A DNA stretch of 64,000 bases, taken from NCBI RefSeq assembly GCF_019752415.1, contig NZ_JAIEME010000002.1, forward strand, positions 32,851 to 96,850, read 5' to 3'. The translations under genes were made by a program, and so were the position numbers. Positions 37,301 through 46,488 of the stretch are shown here, in pieces. Source of the DNA: Nitrosomonas sp. Lineage in GTDB: Bacteria > Pseudomonadota > Gammaproteobacteria > Burkholderiales > Nitrosomonadaceae. The first letter of the stretch is position 1; each line of letters starts with the position of its first letter. The notes under the pieces are model-generated. The model worked only from the letters and a program-made list of their open reading frames with translations, had not been told where the DNA came from and searched no databases.

Positions 37301-40300
37301 GAATTGGCTAAACGCCCATAGAGCTGCGCATCGGCCTCACTAGCGTTGAGCTGTCGCAATACCACTTGCGCATGTGTCCAAGCAACATCAAAGACACGAT
37401 CCGCGAAGCGCCGGTCCTGATATTTTTTCACCAGGCCTACTGCGGCATCCCGCGTTTCCGCCATGCCGCTTATCATATCGATAGTGAGCGTTTGATCCGG
37501 ATCAAGCGTGATGGCATAGCGGATGGCGGCAACCGGATCCAGCACCGAACCCTGGCTACCGGAGAGCTTCCGGGATAAAGCGTCGTCGCCCAGCGCCTGT
37601 GGATCGGCAGTAGTGTGGCCACGACCGATGAATTGTGATCGATCCGTCTCGTAGGAAATATCATCAATGTCGGTTCCGTTTGCCGTCATCAGGTGAAACA
37701 TCCACGGTGTTTGCTCGTTACGTGAACGCGGACGACGTGTACAGAGAATGGCGTGGTGTTTCTCGTCAATCTCGGTCTGCACAAATAGTTTGCTGAAAGC
37801 GGGATGCAATTCATCGGCGATGGATTCGGTCAGCACCACTTCGGCGTAACTCGTTACCGTGATGGTTCGACGGCTACTGGCGCGGTTAGTGATGCGCAAG
37901 CGGCGCAGTTCGATATCATCTTCCGGCGACACCACAATATCAGTATGGGTCTCGAAATCGTTATCGCGCCGGCGAAATTCGGCGCGGCCTTCGGAAAAAA
38001 TCACTTCGTAATGCTGCGGCTGTTTCAATGTCGGCTGATACGCGGTAGACCAAAATTCTCCGCTGCTCTCGTCACGCAAATAACAGAACGATCCCCAGTG
38101 ATCGCAAGTCGTGTCTTCGCGCCAGCGGGTAACGGCGAGATCCTTCCAACGGCTATAACCGCCGCCGGAGTTGGTGATCATCACATGATAGCGGCCGTTG
38201 GATAACAATTGTACTTCCGGTGTTGGTGTATTGGCGCTGTTAAAAACACGAATCGATGCTTCCGGCGCAGAGGAAGTGGGTCGAATGTCAGACAATTGCG
38301 CCGTGCGCGGGAAGAATGCCATCGCCCTGGGAATCCGCTCCTGGAGTAGCAACAAGGTTGCCTGGAACAGTGGATCCGACTCGAAGCGCTTCTGCATCGG
38401 GCGATCCAGCAGCAGATAGGCCAGGGAGAGCAGACTCATCCCCTGGTGATGGGCCATATAAGATCGCACCACGGTGCCCGATTCCCCGCGTCGTTGACGT
38501 GATGGTGTGTAATCAATGGCTTCATAAAAGCCAAACTTTCCTTCTAAACCTTCCATGGTGAGTTGTTGCAAATTCAGGCATGCTTCTTCGGGTGCCACCA
38601 TCAGCGCCAACACTGTGGCATAGGGTGCAATGACCAAATCATCGGCGAGTCCGCGCTTTAATCCCAGACCAGGCACACCAAATGCCCGATACTGGTAGTT
38701 AAGATGGACATCGACGAGATTGTACCCTGATTCTGACATACCCCAAGGCACGCCGCGCTGCCGCCCATATTCAATCTGCCGCCGTACCGCCGCTTTATAG
38801 GTTTGGTCAAGCAACGTGTTATCAAAGTTCGGCATCACCAGGAGCGGCATAAGGTATTCGAACATCGAGCCGCTCCAGGATAAGAGAACGGGTTCGCCGC
38901 CAACGGTCGTAAGCAGACGCCCCAAGGCAAACCAGCTCTCCTGCGGCACTTGTCCCTGCGCGATTGCGACGAAATTGATTAATCGGGCTTCCGAAGCTAA
39001 CAGATCGTAGCAACTTGTATCCCGGCGTAACTCGTCCACGTTGTAGCCGATCGCCAGCAGGCGCGATGCCTTGTCATACAGGAAATCATATGCCATGTAC
39101 GAGAGATCTGCGGTTTGTAGGGCTAATCGTTCGATCGCTGAAATCCTTTCATTGGCGTGCTGATAGGCTTGTATGATGCATTCTCTAAATGCATACAGCC
39201 ATTCACGTTCTGCGGACACTGCGCTGCTGAGAATTCGCTGTTCGATGGTCGGCAGCAATTTTTCCTCGATACTGATCAATTCCCGCAATGTTGGGATTGT
39301 GGTGATGCCGAGGCCCTCAGCAGATCCACTTGGTGAAGCCGGTAACGCTAGCCAAGGGGCAAGAAACGTCAGTTCGTCAAGAACAAAACGGATTTGCCGG
39401 ACCAGCGTATGTGCCCACCAATTTGCATCACTCTCGGAAGTAATCTCAGAGACGACTGCACTGGCATGGTCCAGAGTGGGGTGGTGCGTGGAATCTTCAT
39501 CTGCCTTTAGGTATCCCCCTGTTTCCGCATGCAGTTTTCGTTCCCGTTCTTCGGCTGATGCTTGTGCACTTCCTGTTTGAAACAACGCTGCCGAGGTAGC
39601 ATCAAGGCTATCAGCAAGCTCCGCTGCGCGTCTCGTCAGCCGGTCAAGGTATTGCCACGTTAGTGCCAGCGTGGTTGGCGGAGAGTTGCAGGTCGATTCG
39701 ATATCTGTTTGTAATTGGGTGAGCAGTTCTGATGGAATGTTTCTCATCGCGTCCGCCAAAATTCCCAGCGTGTCGCGGAGACCATTGCACCAGCGTGTGT
39801 TCAGGATTTTGTCATCGGCAAGCGCGATCAGTCCCGGTCGCAAAGTTAATAAATGGCCTGCAAGGTTACCGCTATCCACCGTCGAAATATATGCCGGATG
39901 CAGCGGTTTCAGCGATTGGGTATCGTACCAATTGTAGAAGTGACTGCGATGGCGCTCCAGTATTTGCATGGTGTCAAGCGTATGCGCAGTGCGCTTGAGG
40001 AGGTGTCCGGCTGGAATATAGCCGAAATCATAAGCCGTTAAGTTCGCCAGGAGGGCCATCCCAATATTGGTCGGCGATGTGCGATGTGCAACTGCGGCAC
40101 CACGATATTCCTGATAATTATCCGGCGGCAACCAGTTATCTTCCGGGCCGACAAAAGTTTCGAAAAACGCCCAGGTTTTGCGTGACACTTTGCGCAGGAA
40201 AATGGTTTGCTCAAGCGTTAACTGAGCTTTGCGGCGCGCAATCGGCTGACCTATCCACCAGGCAATCGCGGGCGAACTCAACCATAGCATCAGGATAGGT

Positions 40301-43269
40301 GCCGCGACCGCGAGCGCCGCAAATTTGAACAGCAGCAGATAAGCTGTTGCGGCCATGGCAATCAGCGGCGCAATCCACATCGTACGTAACGTGGCGGAAA
40401 AATCCGTGCGACTGCTACGCGCCACTTCGCCTGATGGATGCCATTCGAGCAGCCGTCTGCGTGTGAACGACATGCGTCCGATCGTGCGAACGATCGCATC
40501 GATACTGAAGTAGGCTTCGTAGGGAAGGCAGGCTAGGTTAAAGGCCGCTTGCGTCAAGCGCTGAGTGGTCGTGTCGAGAGCGACGGCAAGATGCTGTCTT
40601 AACAACACGTCACATGGTTTGTTAAATAGATCCAGAATTGAGGTGATCAAGGGCGGAATCAGGATAATACTGATCACTGCCAAAGTCCAAAGCCAGGGCG
40701 ATGCCAGGATGGCCCAGCCTAACAGCAGCAGTACTGTCAGGGTCATAGGCACGAGACTGCGTCGCAAGTTGTCGAACAATTTCCATTGTGATAACCGCGA
40801 GAGTGCGTTATTTAGCCGCAGCGTACCCGGGCCGGGAATGCTTGGCAACAGCCAACCCAGCAATTGCCAATCACCGCGTATCCAGCGATGACGGCGATTC
40901 ACATCCACGTTGTAATGTGCAGGATAATCCTCATACAAATTTACATCGCTCAGTAAGCCAGCGCGCGTATAACATCCCTCCAGCAAATCGTGGCTGAGAA
41001 TCTGATTTTCGGGAAAGCGTGCACTCAATGCGCGTTCGAATGTATCCACTTCATAGATACCTTTGCCGATAAACGAGCCTTCGCCAAACACGTCTTGGTA
41101 AACATCGGAGATGGCGTGGGTATAGGGGTCAATGCCGACTTCGCCACCATGCAATCGAGCATAATGTGAGCGGTTGGTGCCTTCTAAGCTTACGCTGACG
41201 CGCGGTTGAAGAATTCCGTAGCCTTCACACACGCGCTGCTGCTGTTCGTCATAGCGCGGACGATTCAATGGATGCGCCATGGCGCCAACTAACTCCCGCG
41301 CGACGTCACGCGGTAGTTGTGTATCCGTATCCAGAGTGATGACGTACTTCACGTTTGCCAGGCAAGCGGTATTGCCAACGATGCTTGAGAAACGTTTGCC
41401 GGCATTACTATGCGTTTCATCGCGCAGCAATGCATTCAAGTCCGCAAGCTTACCGCGTTTACGCTCGTAACCCATCCACATGCGTTCTTGCGGATTCCAG
41501 CAGCGCGGGCGATGAAACAGGAAAAAAATACTTTTTCCTGCCGTGCCATATTTTGCATTCAGCGCCTCGATTCCTGCCTCAGCCAGTTGCAACAGTGGGG
41601 CATCCTCGTCGAGGATTTCTTCGGGCGCGTCACGAAAATCGGTCAAGAGGGCAAAATACAGATTGTCGTCCTGATTCGCCAGAAAACGTACTTCCAATGC
41701 TTCGACCAGGTTATCGATGCTATCCGGATGTGTAAGCATCGTTGGCACGACGACCAACGTTCGCGATTGCACTGGTATACCGGTGGAAAAATCCATGCGT
41801 GGCAGTGGTTGTGGGTGCACGAATAAAGTTGCTAGCCAATTCACCAGAGCGAGCGCCAATTGACTGGTGGCCAGCAATCCGAGCATGCCGATCAGTATCA
41901 GCAACGCACCGGGCGCACCCTGAGTATATGCAATGGTTATCAAGCCGGCGCTGAAAAGCAGCGTAAGCAAAGCGATGGCGCCAAGATATACGCTCAATGC
42001 GTGTTGCGATCCCATTTTCATGATTTTTTCGGCAGCAGAAGGACGTACCTGCGTCCGGGCTTCTAGCTCAAGCAAACCTCGGTCGATCAGATAGAAACCA
42101 ACATGTGTTACGCGTTCGTCGCTATCCGGATGCGCCGTTTGGGCCGCTTGCGCGAGCTGAATCGCACTTCGAGCGACTTCCGCTTCAGTAAGGGAACTTC
42201 GCTTCGCAATTTTTTCAATCGCATGACGATAACGGTCACGGCTGGAAAAATCCATTTTGGCGTAGGCACCATTCGGATCTTCGCGCAATGTTTGCTCGAC
42301 GATGCTCATGCTTTCGACGAATTCACGCCAATCCATACCACCCAGAAAACGCAAGCTGTTAATGCTGTTGCTGATAGAAACCTGGTCGGCGGCCTGAAGT
42401 TGGTTTCCAGTATGCACCAATTGCTCGATGGTCAACCCTGATTCGGCAAGCACTTGTTCTATCCAGGTTAGTGGCAGTGCCAAAGCAAGGCTTTGTCCTT
42501 GCAGACGGCGCGTAAATTCCGATACGAATGGATTAGACATTGGCGGTTGCGAACGTGCCATGTCTGCGATCATTAACACCAGGCTCTTCGGATCCTTCTC
42601 CGCTACCGCCATCATTTGCTCCGCCCATGCGCTTGCCAGGTCGCAATCGACTCTGTCGGCGGCAATGCGAACTGCAACACGCCGCAGATTCTCAATTAAT
42701 GCCAGCCGCAGCATAATGGGAATAGCCCACAATTCGCCTAATTTGAGCACGCTAACTGTTTGATAGGCCGCAAGGAAACGACTGAGACTTTCCGAATCTA
42801 CCCGTCCATCTCCGTGTGAAATAATCTCTAGCGCGATATCGTACACACGCGGCAAACCGGCTGAAGGGCCGTTCAGCAAACGCGGCAACTCCTGGTTATA
42901 TCCCTGAGGCATGTGGCGCCTGGCAGTGCGGATCTGTTCTTCGATCAAATAGAAGTTATCGAGCAGCCATTCGCTGGCCGGCGTAATCTGCTGGTTTGCT
43001 TTTACCACCGCAGTGAGTTTTCCGCAGACGCCGGTCAAAACGACTTCATTCACCGCCAATCGCGCCATTAATCGGTCTCGCGGGCGTTTCTGGGTTAATT
43101 TGTGCATGGCTGCGAGATGCTTGCCATGCTGTTCCATTTGATCGGCGCTGAACAATTCCGACCGAAGCGGCGGCTCATTAAAAGAGTGCGTTAGCGGAAT
43201 GCCGCCAGCGCACAAATTCGCCCTCAACTGGCGTAAATACTGGAAGAAACGAATGTCTTTGGTGTCCAT
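34285..43269 (-). CDS. ndvB: Cyclic beta-glucan synthase-like protein (NdvB/ChvB family)
   Basis: 2994 residues. The N-terminal part holds membrane helices (about 430-510, 830-900 and 960-1040) flanking a GT2/GT84 domain at about 510-830 with VVVPTMLTHPDSIDNLVEAL, TLDTDTQLPRD (metal-binding DTD) and NRRHRWIRGDWQLL (QxxRW-like). A glucoamylase-like domain follows (about 1350-1600, with YNLVDVHLNYQY). The C-terminal half carries two carbohydrate-binding/GH94 modules with the phosphorylase motif GSGDWNDGMN near residue 2700. Such proteins make cyclic beta-1,2-glucan from UDP-glucose at the inner membrane for osmotic adaptation. Boundaries are approximate. No NdvA-type exporter is in the window. 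No good ribosome-binding site precedes the ATG. Confidence 0.92.
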   Translation of the reverse strand: MDTKDIRFFQYLRQLRANLCAGGIPLTHSFNEPPLRSELFSADQMEQHGKHLAAMHKLTQKRPRDRLMARLAVNEVVLTGVCGKLTAVVKANQQITPASEWLLDNFYLIEEQIRTARRHMPQGYNQELPRLLNGPSAGLPRVYDIALEIISHGDGRVDSESLSRFLAAYQTVSVLKLGELWAIPIMLRLALIENLRRVAVRIAADRVDCDLASAWAEQMMAVAEKDPKSLVLMIADMARSQPPMSNPFVSEFTRRLQGQSLALALPLTWIEQVLAESGLTIEQLVHTGNQLQAADQVSISNSINSLRFLGGMDWREFVESMSIVEQTLREDPNGAYAKMDFSSRDRYRHAIEKIAKRSSLTEAEVARSAIQLAQAAQTAHPDSDERVTHVGFYLIDRGLLELEARTQVRPSAAEKIMKMGSQHALSVYLGAIALLTLLFSAGLITIAYTQGAPGALLILIGMLGLLATSQLALALVNWLATLFVHPQPLPRMDFSTGIPVQSRTLVVVPTMLTHPDSIDNLVEALEVRFLANQDDNLYFALLTDFRDAPEEILDEDAPLLQLAEAGIEALNAKYGTAGKSIFFLFHRPRCWNPQERMWMGYERKRGKLADLNALLRDETHSNAGKRFSSIVGNTACLANVKYVITLDTDTQLPRDVARELVGAMAHPLNRPRYDEQQQRVCEGYGILQPRVSVSLEGTNRSHYARLHGGEVGIDPYTHAISDVYQDVFGEGSFIGKGIYEVDTFERALSARFPENQILSHDLLEGCYTRAGLLSDVNLYEDYPAHYNVDVNRRHRWIRGDWQLLGWLLPSIPGPGTLRLNNALSRLSQWKLFDNLRRSLVPMTLTVLLLLGWAILASPWLWTLAVISIILIPPLITSILDLFNKPCDVLLRQHLAVALDTTTQRLTQAAFNLACLPYEAYFSIDAIVRTIGRMSFTRRRLLEWHPSGEVARSSRTDFSATLRTMWIAPLIAMAATAYLLLFKFAALAVAAPILMLWLSSPAIAWWIGQPIARRKAQLTLEQTIFLRKVSRKTWAFFETFVGPEDNWLPPDNYQEYRGAAVAHRTSPTNIGMALLANLTAYDFGYIPAGHLLKRTAHTLDTMQILERHRSHFYNWYDTQSLKPLHPAYISTVDSGNLAGHLLTLRPGLIALADDKILNTRWCNGLRDTLGILADAMRNIPSELLTQLQTDIESTCNSPPTTLALTWQYLDRLTRRAAELADSLDATSAALFQTGSAQASAEERERKLHAETGGYLKADEDSTHHPTLDHASAVVSEITSESDANWWAHTLVRQIRFVLDELTFLAPWLALPASPSGSAEGLGITTIPTLRELISIEEKLLPTIEQRILSSAVSAEREWLYAFRECIIQAYQHANERISAIERLALQTADLSYMAYDFLYDKASRLLAIGYNVDELRRDTSCYDLLASEARLINFVAIAQGQVPQESWFALGRLLTTVGGEPVLLSWSGSMFEYLMPLLVMPNFDNTLLDQTYKAAVRRQIEYGRQRGVPWGMSESGYNLVDVHLNYQYRAFGVPGLGLKRGLADDLVIAPYATVLALMVAPEEACLNLQQLTMEGLEGKFGFYEAIDYTPSRQRRGESGTVVRSYMAHHQGMSLLSLAYLLLDRPMQKRFESDPLFQATLLLLQERIPRAMAFFPRTAQLSDIRPTSSAPEASIRVFNSANTPTPEVQLLSNGRYHVMITNSGGGYSRWKDLAVTRWREDTTCDHWGSFCYLRDESSGEFWSTAYQPTLKQPQHYEVIFSEGRAEFRRRDNDFETHTDIVVSPEDDIELRRLRITNRASSRRTITVTSYAEVVLTESIADELHPAFSKLFVQTEIDEKHHAILCTRRPRSRNEQTPWMFHLMTANGTDIDDISYETDRSQFIGRGHTTADPQALGDDALSRKLSGSQGSVLDPVAAIRYAITLDPDQTLTIDMISGMAETRDAAVGLVKKYQDRRFADRVFDVAWTHAQVVLRQLNASEADAQLYGRLANSVLYTNALLRADAEILLQNRRGQSGLWGYAISGDLPIVLLQISDASNIELVRQLVQAHAYWRLKGLAVDLVIWNEDRAGYRQLLQDQIIGLIAAGIEAHVIDRPGGIFVRHAEQISNEDRILFQSVARAIIADSRGTLAEQINHRSIRNVQMPRFRPSRSRRADLPAGSVLPRRDLILHNGLGGFTADGHEYIITTTAVQVTPAPWVNVLANPHFGTVISESGQGYTWSDNAHEFRLTPWHNDPISDASGEAFYLRDEESGHFWSPTPLPCRGLDAYVSRHGFGYSVFEHTEGGIVSELWVYVAMDAAVKFSVLKVRNASGRSRRLSATGYVEWVLGDLRPKSAMHVTTEVDSVSGALFARNPYNTEFSDRIAFFDVDETNRSISCDRAEFIGRNGSLKDPAAMARTRLSGKTGAALDPCAAIQVNFNLAEGQEREIIFRLGQAGNHDIDGARALIHRFRGSAAADTALKSVWQYWNHTLGAIQVETPDASLNVLANGWLVYQTLACRLWARSGYYQSGGAFGFRDQLQDVMALVHAEPQRVREQIMLCAAHQFVEGDVQHWWHPPSNRGVRTRCSDDYLWLPLAVCRYVLCTGDTSVLDESISFLEGRPVSPEDDSYYDLPGYSAESASLYQHCVRAIRHSLTFGEHGLPLIGSGDWNDGMNLVGLHGKGESVWLGFFLYEVLMRFAELAQRQGDVTFAEQCRTEAAQLRQRIEQTAWDGAWYRRAYFDDGTPLGSAANTECQIDSISQSWSVLSGAGESMRSRMGMDAVYARLVQHDHALIQLLDPPFDTSDLDPGYIKGYVPGVRENGGQYTHAAIWTAMAFAALGDSQRAWELLTMINPVNHGKSAAGVAIYKVEPYVVAADVYAVSPHAGRGGWSWYTGSAGWMYRLIVESLLGLRLEGDKLHFAPCLPATWQTFKLHYRYHETVYHIAVSQMEMDTSDAMQNNTMRVTVDGIECPDKIIPLVDDRLEHTVDVKIYKALEPNPTIHTLNKEHDESDATTA

Positions 43270-43770
43270 TTAGAAATGCGCTCTGCGTTGGATAGGAACT
43301 TCACTGCATATCTCTCGATAAAACCAATCAGTTAATGGATAGGAAACTAACTTAAAGTCACTTGAAGCACGGTATATCCAAGTAGAATTAATTTCAGAAA
43401 TGAAAAGGAGCTGAACAGTCTTGTTGGAAAAATGTGAATTATTGATCTTTTTCATACACAAATATCCTAGAAAGAATCGCTCGTTAAGTAGCTAAAGAAT
43501 GCCTCACTTGCAGTGATATCGGATCAAAAGCCACACGCACACGACTTAGGAAAGCTTTAGAGTTTCCCACCAGTGTGGTGTGGTAACGGGAAAGTAATTC
43601 AGCCGCAGCGGCTATAAGGATTTGAATATTGCACGGAAAATCTTTCTTCTTGCCGCTCCCAACTGGATAGCCCGCTACGAATAACAATCCAAGTGCGATG
43701 ATAAAAATATACGGGCATTCTGTTCGGAATTTGCCTACAGGGATGACTAATCAATACAACGATCTACAGT
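43270..43770. other. Intergenic region
   Basis: About 500 bases between the glucan synthase start and the BON lipoprotein end. Two short leftward frames (43270-43461 and 43484-43687) have no ribosome-binding site and no recognisable family. The promoter of the glucan synthase must lie here but I cannot point to it. Confidence 0.45.
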
Positions 43771-44085
43771 TTACTTAACCCGCATATCATTCTTGATAGA
43801 CTTCACACCATTGACTTTACGAACCACTTCGGCTGCTTTGTTGATATCAGCCTGGGAATTGACAAAGCCGCTGAGTTGAACGACGCCCTTGAAAGTTTCG
43901 ACATTGATTTCTGCGGATTTCAGCGAAGGTTCATTGAGAATTGCCGCTTTAACCTTCGTGGTCACGACGGTATCATCAAAATATTCTCCAGTTCCTTCTT
44001 GTTTGGACGTTGATGCGCAACCCAATAAAAAAATCATGAGAGCAATTAAGAAAAAAGTGGAAAAACGGTTATTAAGTTGTGTCAT
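43771..44085 (-). CDS. BON-domain lipoprotein (paralogue 2)
   Basis: 104 residues from ATG 44085 with GGAGAA upstream. Signal with lipobox LLGC; a single BON domain (about 35-104) with VETFKGVVQLSGFVNSQ and VRKVNGVKSIKNDMRV. It is clearly a sister of the protein at 47801 (both start MTQLN.RF, both end in IKNDxR). Envelope location is expected. A perfect Crp-like palindrome is 68 bp upstream. Confidence 0.9.
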   Translation of the reverse strand: MTQLNNRFSTFFLIALMIFLLGCASTSKQEGTGEYFDDTVVTTKVKAAILNEPSLKSAEINVETFKGVVQLSGFVNSQADINKAAEVVRKVNGVKSIKNDMRVK

Positions 44086-44153
44086 GGTAAAGTTCTCCAA
44101 TAAGTATTCAAAAGAATCAAAGTTGAAGTATTACAGGGTTAGCGCAACTAGTA

Positions 44154-44169
44154 TGTGCGCTAACGCACA
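44154..44169. promoter_or_regulatory. Crp-like 16-bp palindrome, site 6 (best match)
   Basis: TGTGC-GCTAAC-GCACA, 68 bp before the BON lipoprotein start at 44085. This is the most symmetric copy; the arms are TGTGCG and CGCACA when the inner bases are included. Confidence 0.6.
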
Positions 44170-44351
44170 AAACAAACTCGCTGTTAAATATACTATTACC
44201 AGTCATCACGATGATCAGTATAAACTATGATGAATTATTAACTCGTTGGATCAATGGCGTGTAGAATGATTCTTGAAGGTGAGAAGTAGATACTCTAGTA
44301 TTGCCCTGGAAGCCCAAGGGTGTTAACTTTTACCAATAAACTCTAATCACT

Positions 44352-44741
44352 ATGCGATCAGTTCTTTTATTCTTATTACTGTCTCTATCCACTCCAGCTT
44401 GGGCTGACACGGCAGCAGAAATAAGTCAGTTAGAAAAGACATTAACCCGCATACAACAAGAATCACAATCCACTTATCAGCAATTTCTGATGATTCAAGA
44501 ATTGCGCCGTAATGAAATAGATGCGCCACTACCAATAACAATACCGCCCAGCCTATCTTCGAATAGCATACCGATCCCGAAGTATGAGGAATTAGTTAAG
44601 GAAAAACAGGAAAAAGAAGAACGGATTAAAAAGTATACAGATGATTTGGATCGCCTAAAAGCACGCTATACTGAACTGGAAAATGAAAAAAAAGAAATCT
44701 TTGATCGAATTAATTCACTGGAGAACAAGGCGGAAGAATAA
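44352..44741 (+). CDS. Periplasmic coiled-coil protein of unknown function
   Basis: 129 residues: signal peptide (1-19, cleavage after PAWA), then helix-forming, charged sequence with heptads in two blocks, about 22-55 and 78-126 (KEKQEKEERIKKY, RYTELENEKKEI), separated by a Pro-rich loop (PLPITIPPSL). No cysteine and no known domain. It stands alone, divergent from the BON gene. Looks like a small envelope scaffold or adaptor; nothing more can be said. Confidence 0.7.
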   Translation: MRSVLLFLLLSLSTPAWADTAAEISQLEKTLTRIQQESQSTYQQFLMIQELRRNEIDAPLPITIPPSLSSNSIPIPKYEELVKEKQEKEERIKKYTDDLDRLKARYTELENEKKEIFDRINSLENKAEE

Positions 44742-44857
44742 GTTTGTATGAGGGTATCTTCGACGGTTCTTACGAGCAGTCTATATGCTCGATAATTGCA
44801 TATCCTTGTTTAAGATTACATCCCTATCGCAGGGTTCTGAGTACAAACCGCAACTTA

Positions 44858-45325
44858 CTACTTGCCTTCAAAATTTTTGTACCAGATATCATAAATCTCA
44901 TCTGACCATAAAGACTTTATCCAGACAATCACATCATCGACTTGCTGTTCTGTCAATTTGCCTTCCCAGGCCGGCATGGAGCCAATATCAGGAGGCGTCC
45001 CTTTGAGTATGGTTTTCTTCAAAACTTCTGTTGAATGATGCCAAGCATGCGCGGTGCTGTCCAATGGGGGGGGCGGATATTTTCCATCCGGACCCGGTTT
45101 GCGCCAATCCGGTGTCGCTTCTCCATTGAGCCCATGACAACCAACGCAATTTGCGGCATAAACACTTTCACCCCGTTTGATCTGTGTTTGGTCAAAATTT
45201 CGTTTGACCAAACCCGTTTGACTATCGATCTGAGATTGCCCGGATAAAGCGCGAAGTGGTGCAGAATCACCACAGCCCAGTAGCAATGCCGCTATTCCGC
45301 ACAGCAGTATATTTCGCTTTGCCAT
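44858..45325 (-). CDS. Class I cytochrome c lipoprotein
   Basis: 155 residues. Signal with lipobox LLGC, one haem-binding CVGCH at about residues 60-64, and a plausible distal methionine in SMPAWEG. The region between (KPGPDGKYPPPPLDSTAHAW) matches small cytochromes with a c-type domain found next to DUF411 proteins. Role: electron carrier in the periplasm, membrane-anchored. It is the last gene of a cluster with DUF411 and a broken cupredoxin, 12 bases after the DUF411 stop. Confidence 0.9.
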   Translation of the reverse strand: MAKRNILLCGIAALLLGCGDSAPLRALSGQSQIDSQTGLVKRNFDQTQIKRGESVYAANCVGCHGLNGEATPDWRKPGPDGKYPPPPLDSTAHAWHHSTEVLKKTILKGTPPDIGSMPAWEGKLTEQQVDDVIVWIKSLWSDEIYDIWYKNFEGK

Positions 45326-45337
45326 TAAAAGTTACGA

Positions 45338-45877
45338 TTACTTTAAACGCATGACCGAACCGCTCTTCTCTGGCTCGGGATTGGCTGGCTGTGACTGTTC
45401 TACTTTCTTGGCATAAGGATCATAACGGTTATAAATGGTCGTATCCTTGCGTACCTCGTCGCGCTCTTTGATCAATAAAACATTGTAAGGATCACTACGA
45501 GCACCTTCCATACCTGGGGTTCCGTGCGGCATATCCGGTACAGCCAGTCCAACTGCTTTAGGTTTTTCTTTGAGTAAGCGCAGGATGTCAGGCGCTGGCA
45601 CATGCCCCTCGATCGCATAGCCATTAATCAAAGCCGTATGGCACGAACCCAGAGTTTCAGAAATACCTGATTTTTTTCTTATTTCTTTATTGCCAACATC
45701 ATGCGTTTTTATGGTAAATCCATGCTCGCGCATATGATCGACCCATTTATCGCAACACCCGCAGGTCGGGCTTTTATAAACGTCAACAGTCGCTGTGGCA
45801 GCCGCTTGTGAAACAACACTCAACAAACCAACAGCAATGATTGATCCAGCTATTAGGGTATTTACTCGTATTTTCAT
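45338..45877 (-). CDS. DUF411 metal-binding protein
   Basis: 179 residues with a signal peptide (about 1-27). The DUF411 core has SPTCGCCDKW (Cys-rich probable copper site), GSCHTALINGYAIEGHVPA and LAVPDMPHGTPGME. Members occur with copper-resistance genes. The C-terminal 40 residues are charged and not part of the core. The ATG at 45877 overlaps the stop of the cupredoxin frame (ATGA), so the two genes were translationally coupled. Confidence 0.9.
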   Translation of the reverse strand: MKIRVNTLIAGSIIAVGLLSVVSQAAATATVDVYKSPTCGCCDKWVDHMREHGFTIKTHDVGNKEIRKKSGISETLGSCHTALINGYAIEGHVPAPDILRLLKEKPKAVGLAVPDMPHGTPGMEGARSDPYNVLLIKERDEVRKDTTIYNRYDPYAKKVEQSQPANPEPEKSGSVMRLK

Positions 45878-46326
45878 TTCTTCTCCACAATTATTATTCC
45901 ACGCATCTTCTTAAAATGACCCGGCAACGGGCAGGCAAAATTAATGGTTCCCGCACTGGTAAACTGCCAGATAAATTCCTTTTACTCACCCGGTTCAAGT
46001 TGTACCAAATGTGCTTCAGAGTGATCCTTTTCCGGAAACATGCGCCGCATATTAGCGGCTTTCTTCAGATCTGCCATTGAACCCATCAACATCTCATGCT
46101 TTCTGTTGCCGCCATTTTTTATAACAAATTGGATCGTTTCGCCTTCACTGACCTTAATTTCAGAAGGTAAAAACAGATTATCCACCTGCGTCAACTTAAT
46201 GGTCCGCGACACCATACTTGAATTACCAGATTTACCAATACCCACCTCATTATTGGGATAGCTTGCACTCGAGTAACAATGGGTTGAAAACAAGACCAAG
46301 GTTACAAATGGTATAATCCTGTTCAT
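45874..46326 (-). pseudogene. Cupredoxin (azurin/plastocyanin-like) with premature stop
   Basis: From ATG 46326 (AGGAGAA upstream) 114 codons give a signal peptide and the first part of a cupredoxin (FLPSEIKVSEGETIQFV, GGNRKHEMLMG with the first His ligand). A TAA at 45982-45984 interrupts at LEPGE; the same frame then continues with KEFIWQFTSAGTINFACPLP and GHFKKMRG to a TGA at 45874. The Cys, His and Met copper ligands lie after the stop. The single change CAA to TAA would explain it. Full length would be 150 residues. Confidence 0.85.
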
Positions 46327-46488
46327 AGAATTCTCCTGAAAAATAATTCCCGAACTTGTTTATCCATCTTGTTTAGAATCTAGCTATGCTAAATTGTTCC
46401 ATCTCATTTGTCTAATATTCTGCCAAAAGACCCGTAGCGCTGATCGGTCAAAAAATCATTCTTTTCTCCCTCATAACTTGCCAAAATC

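Noticed and set aside
43270..43461. 63-codon leftward frame directly before the glucan synthase start
   Set aside because: No ribosome-binding site, no family, and no protein-like composition; probably upstream leader.
43484..43687. 67-codon leftward frame
   Set aside because: No ribosome-binding site and no recognised family; kept only as part of the intergenic description.
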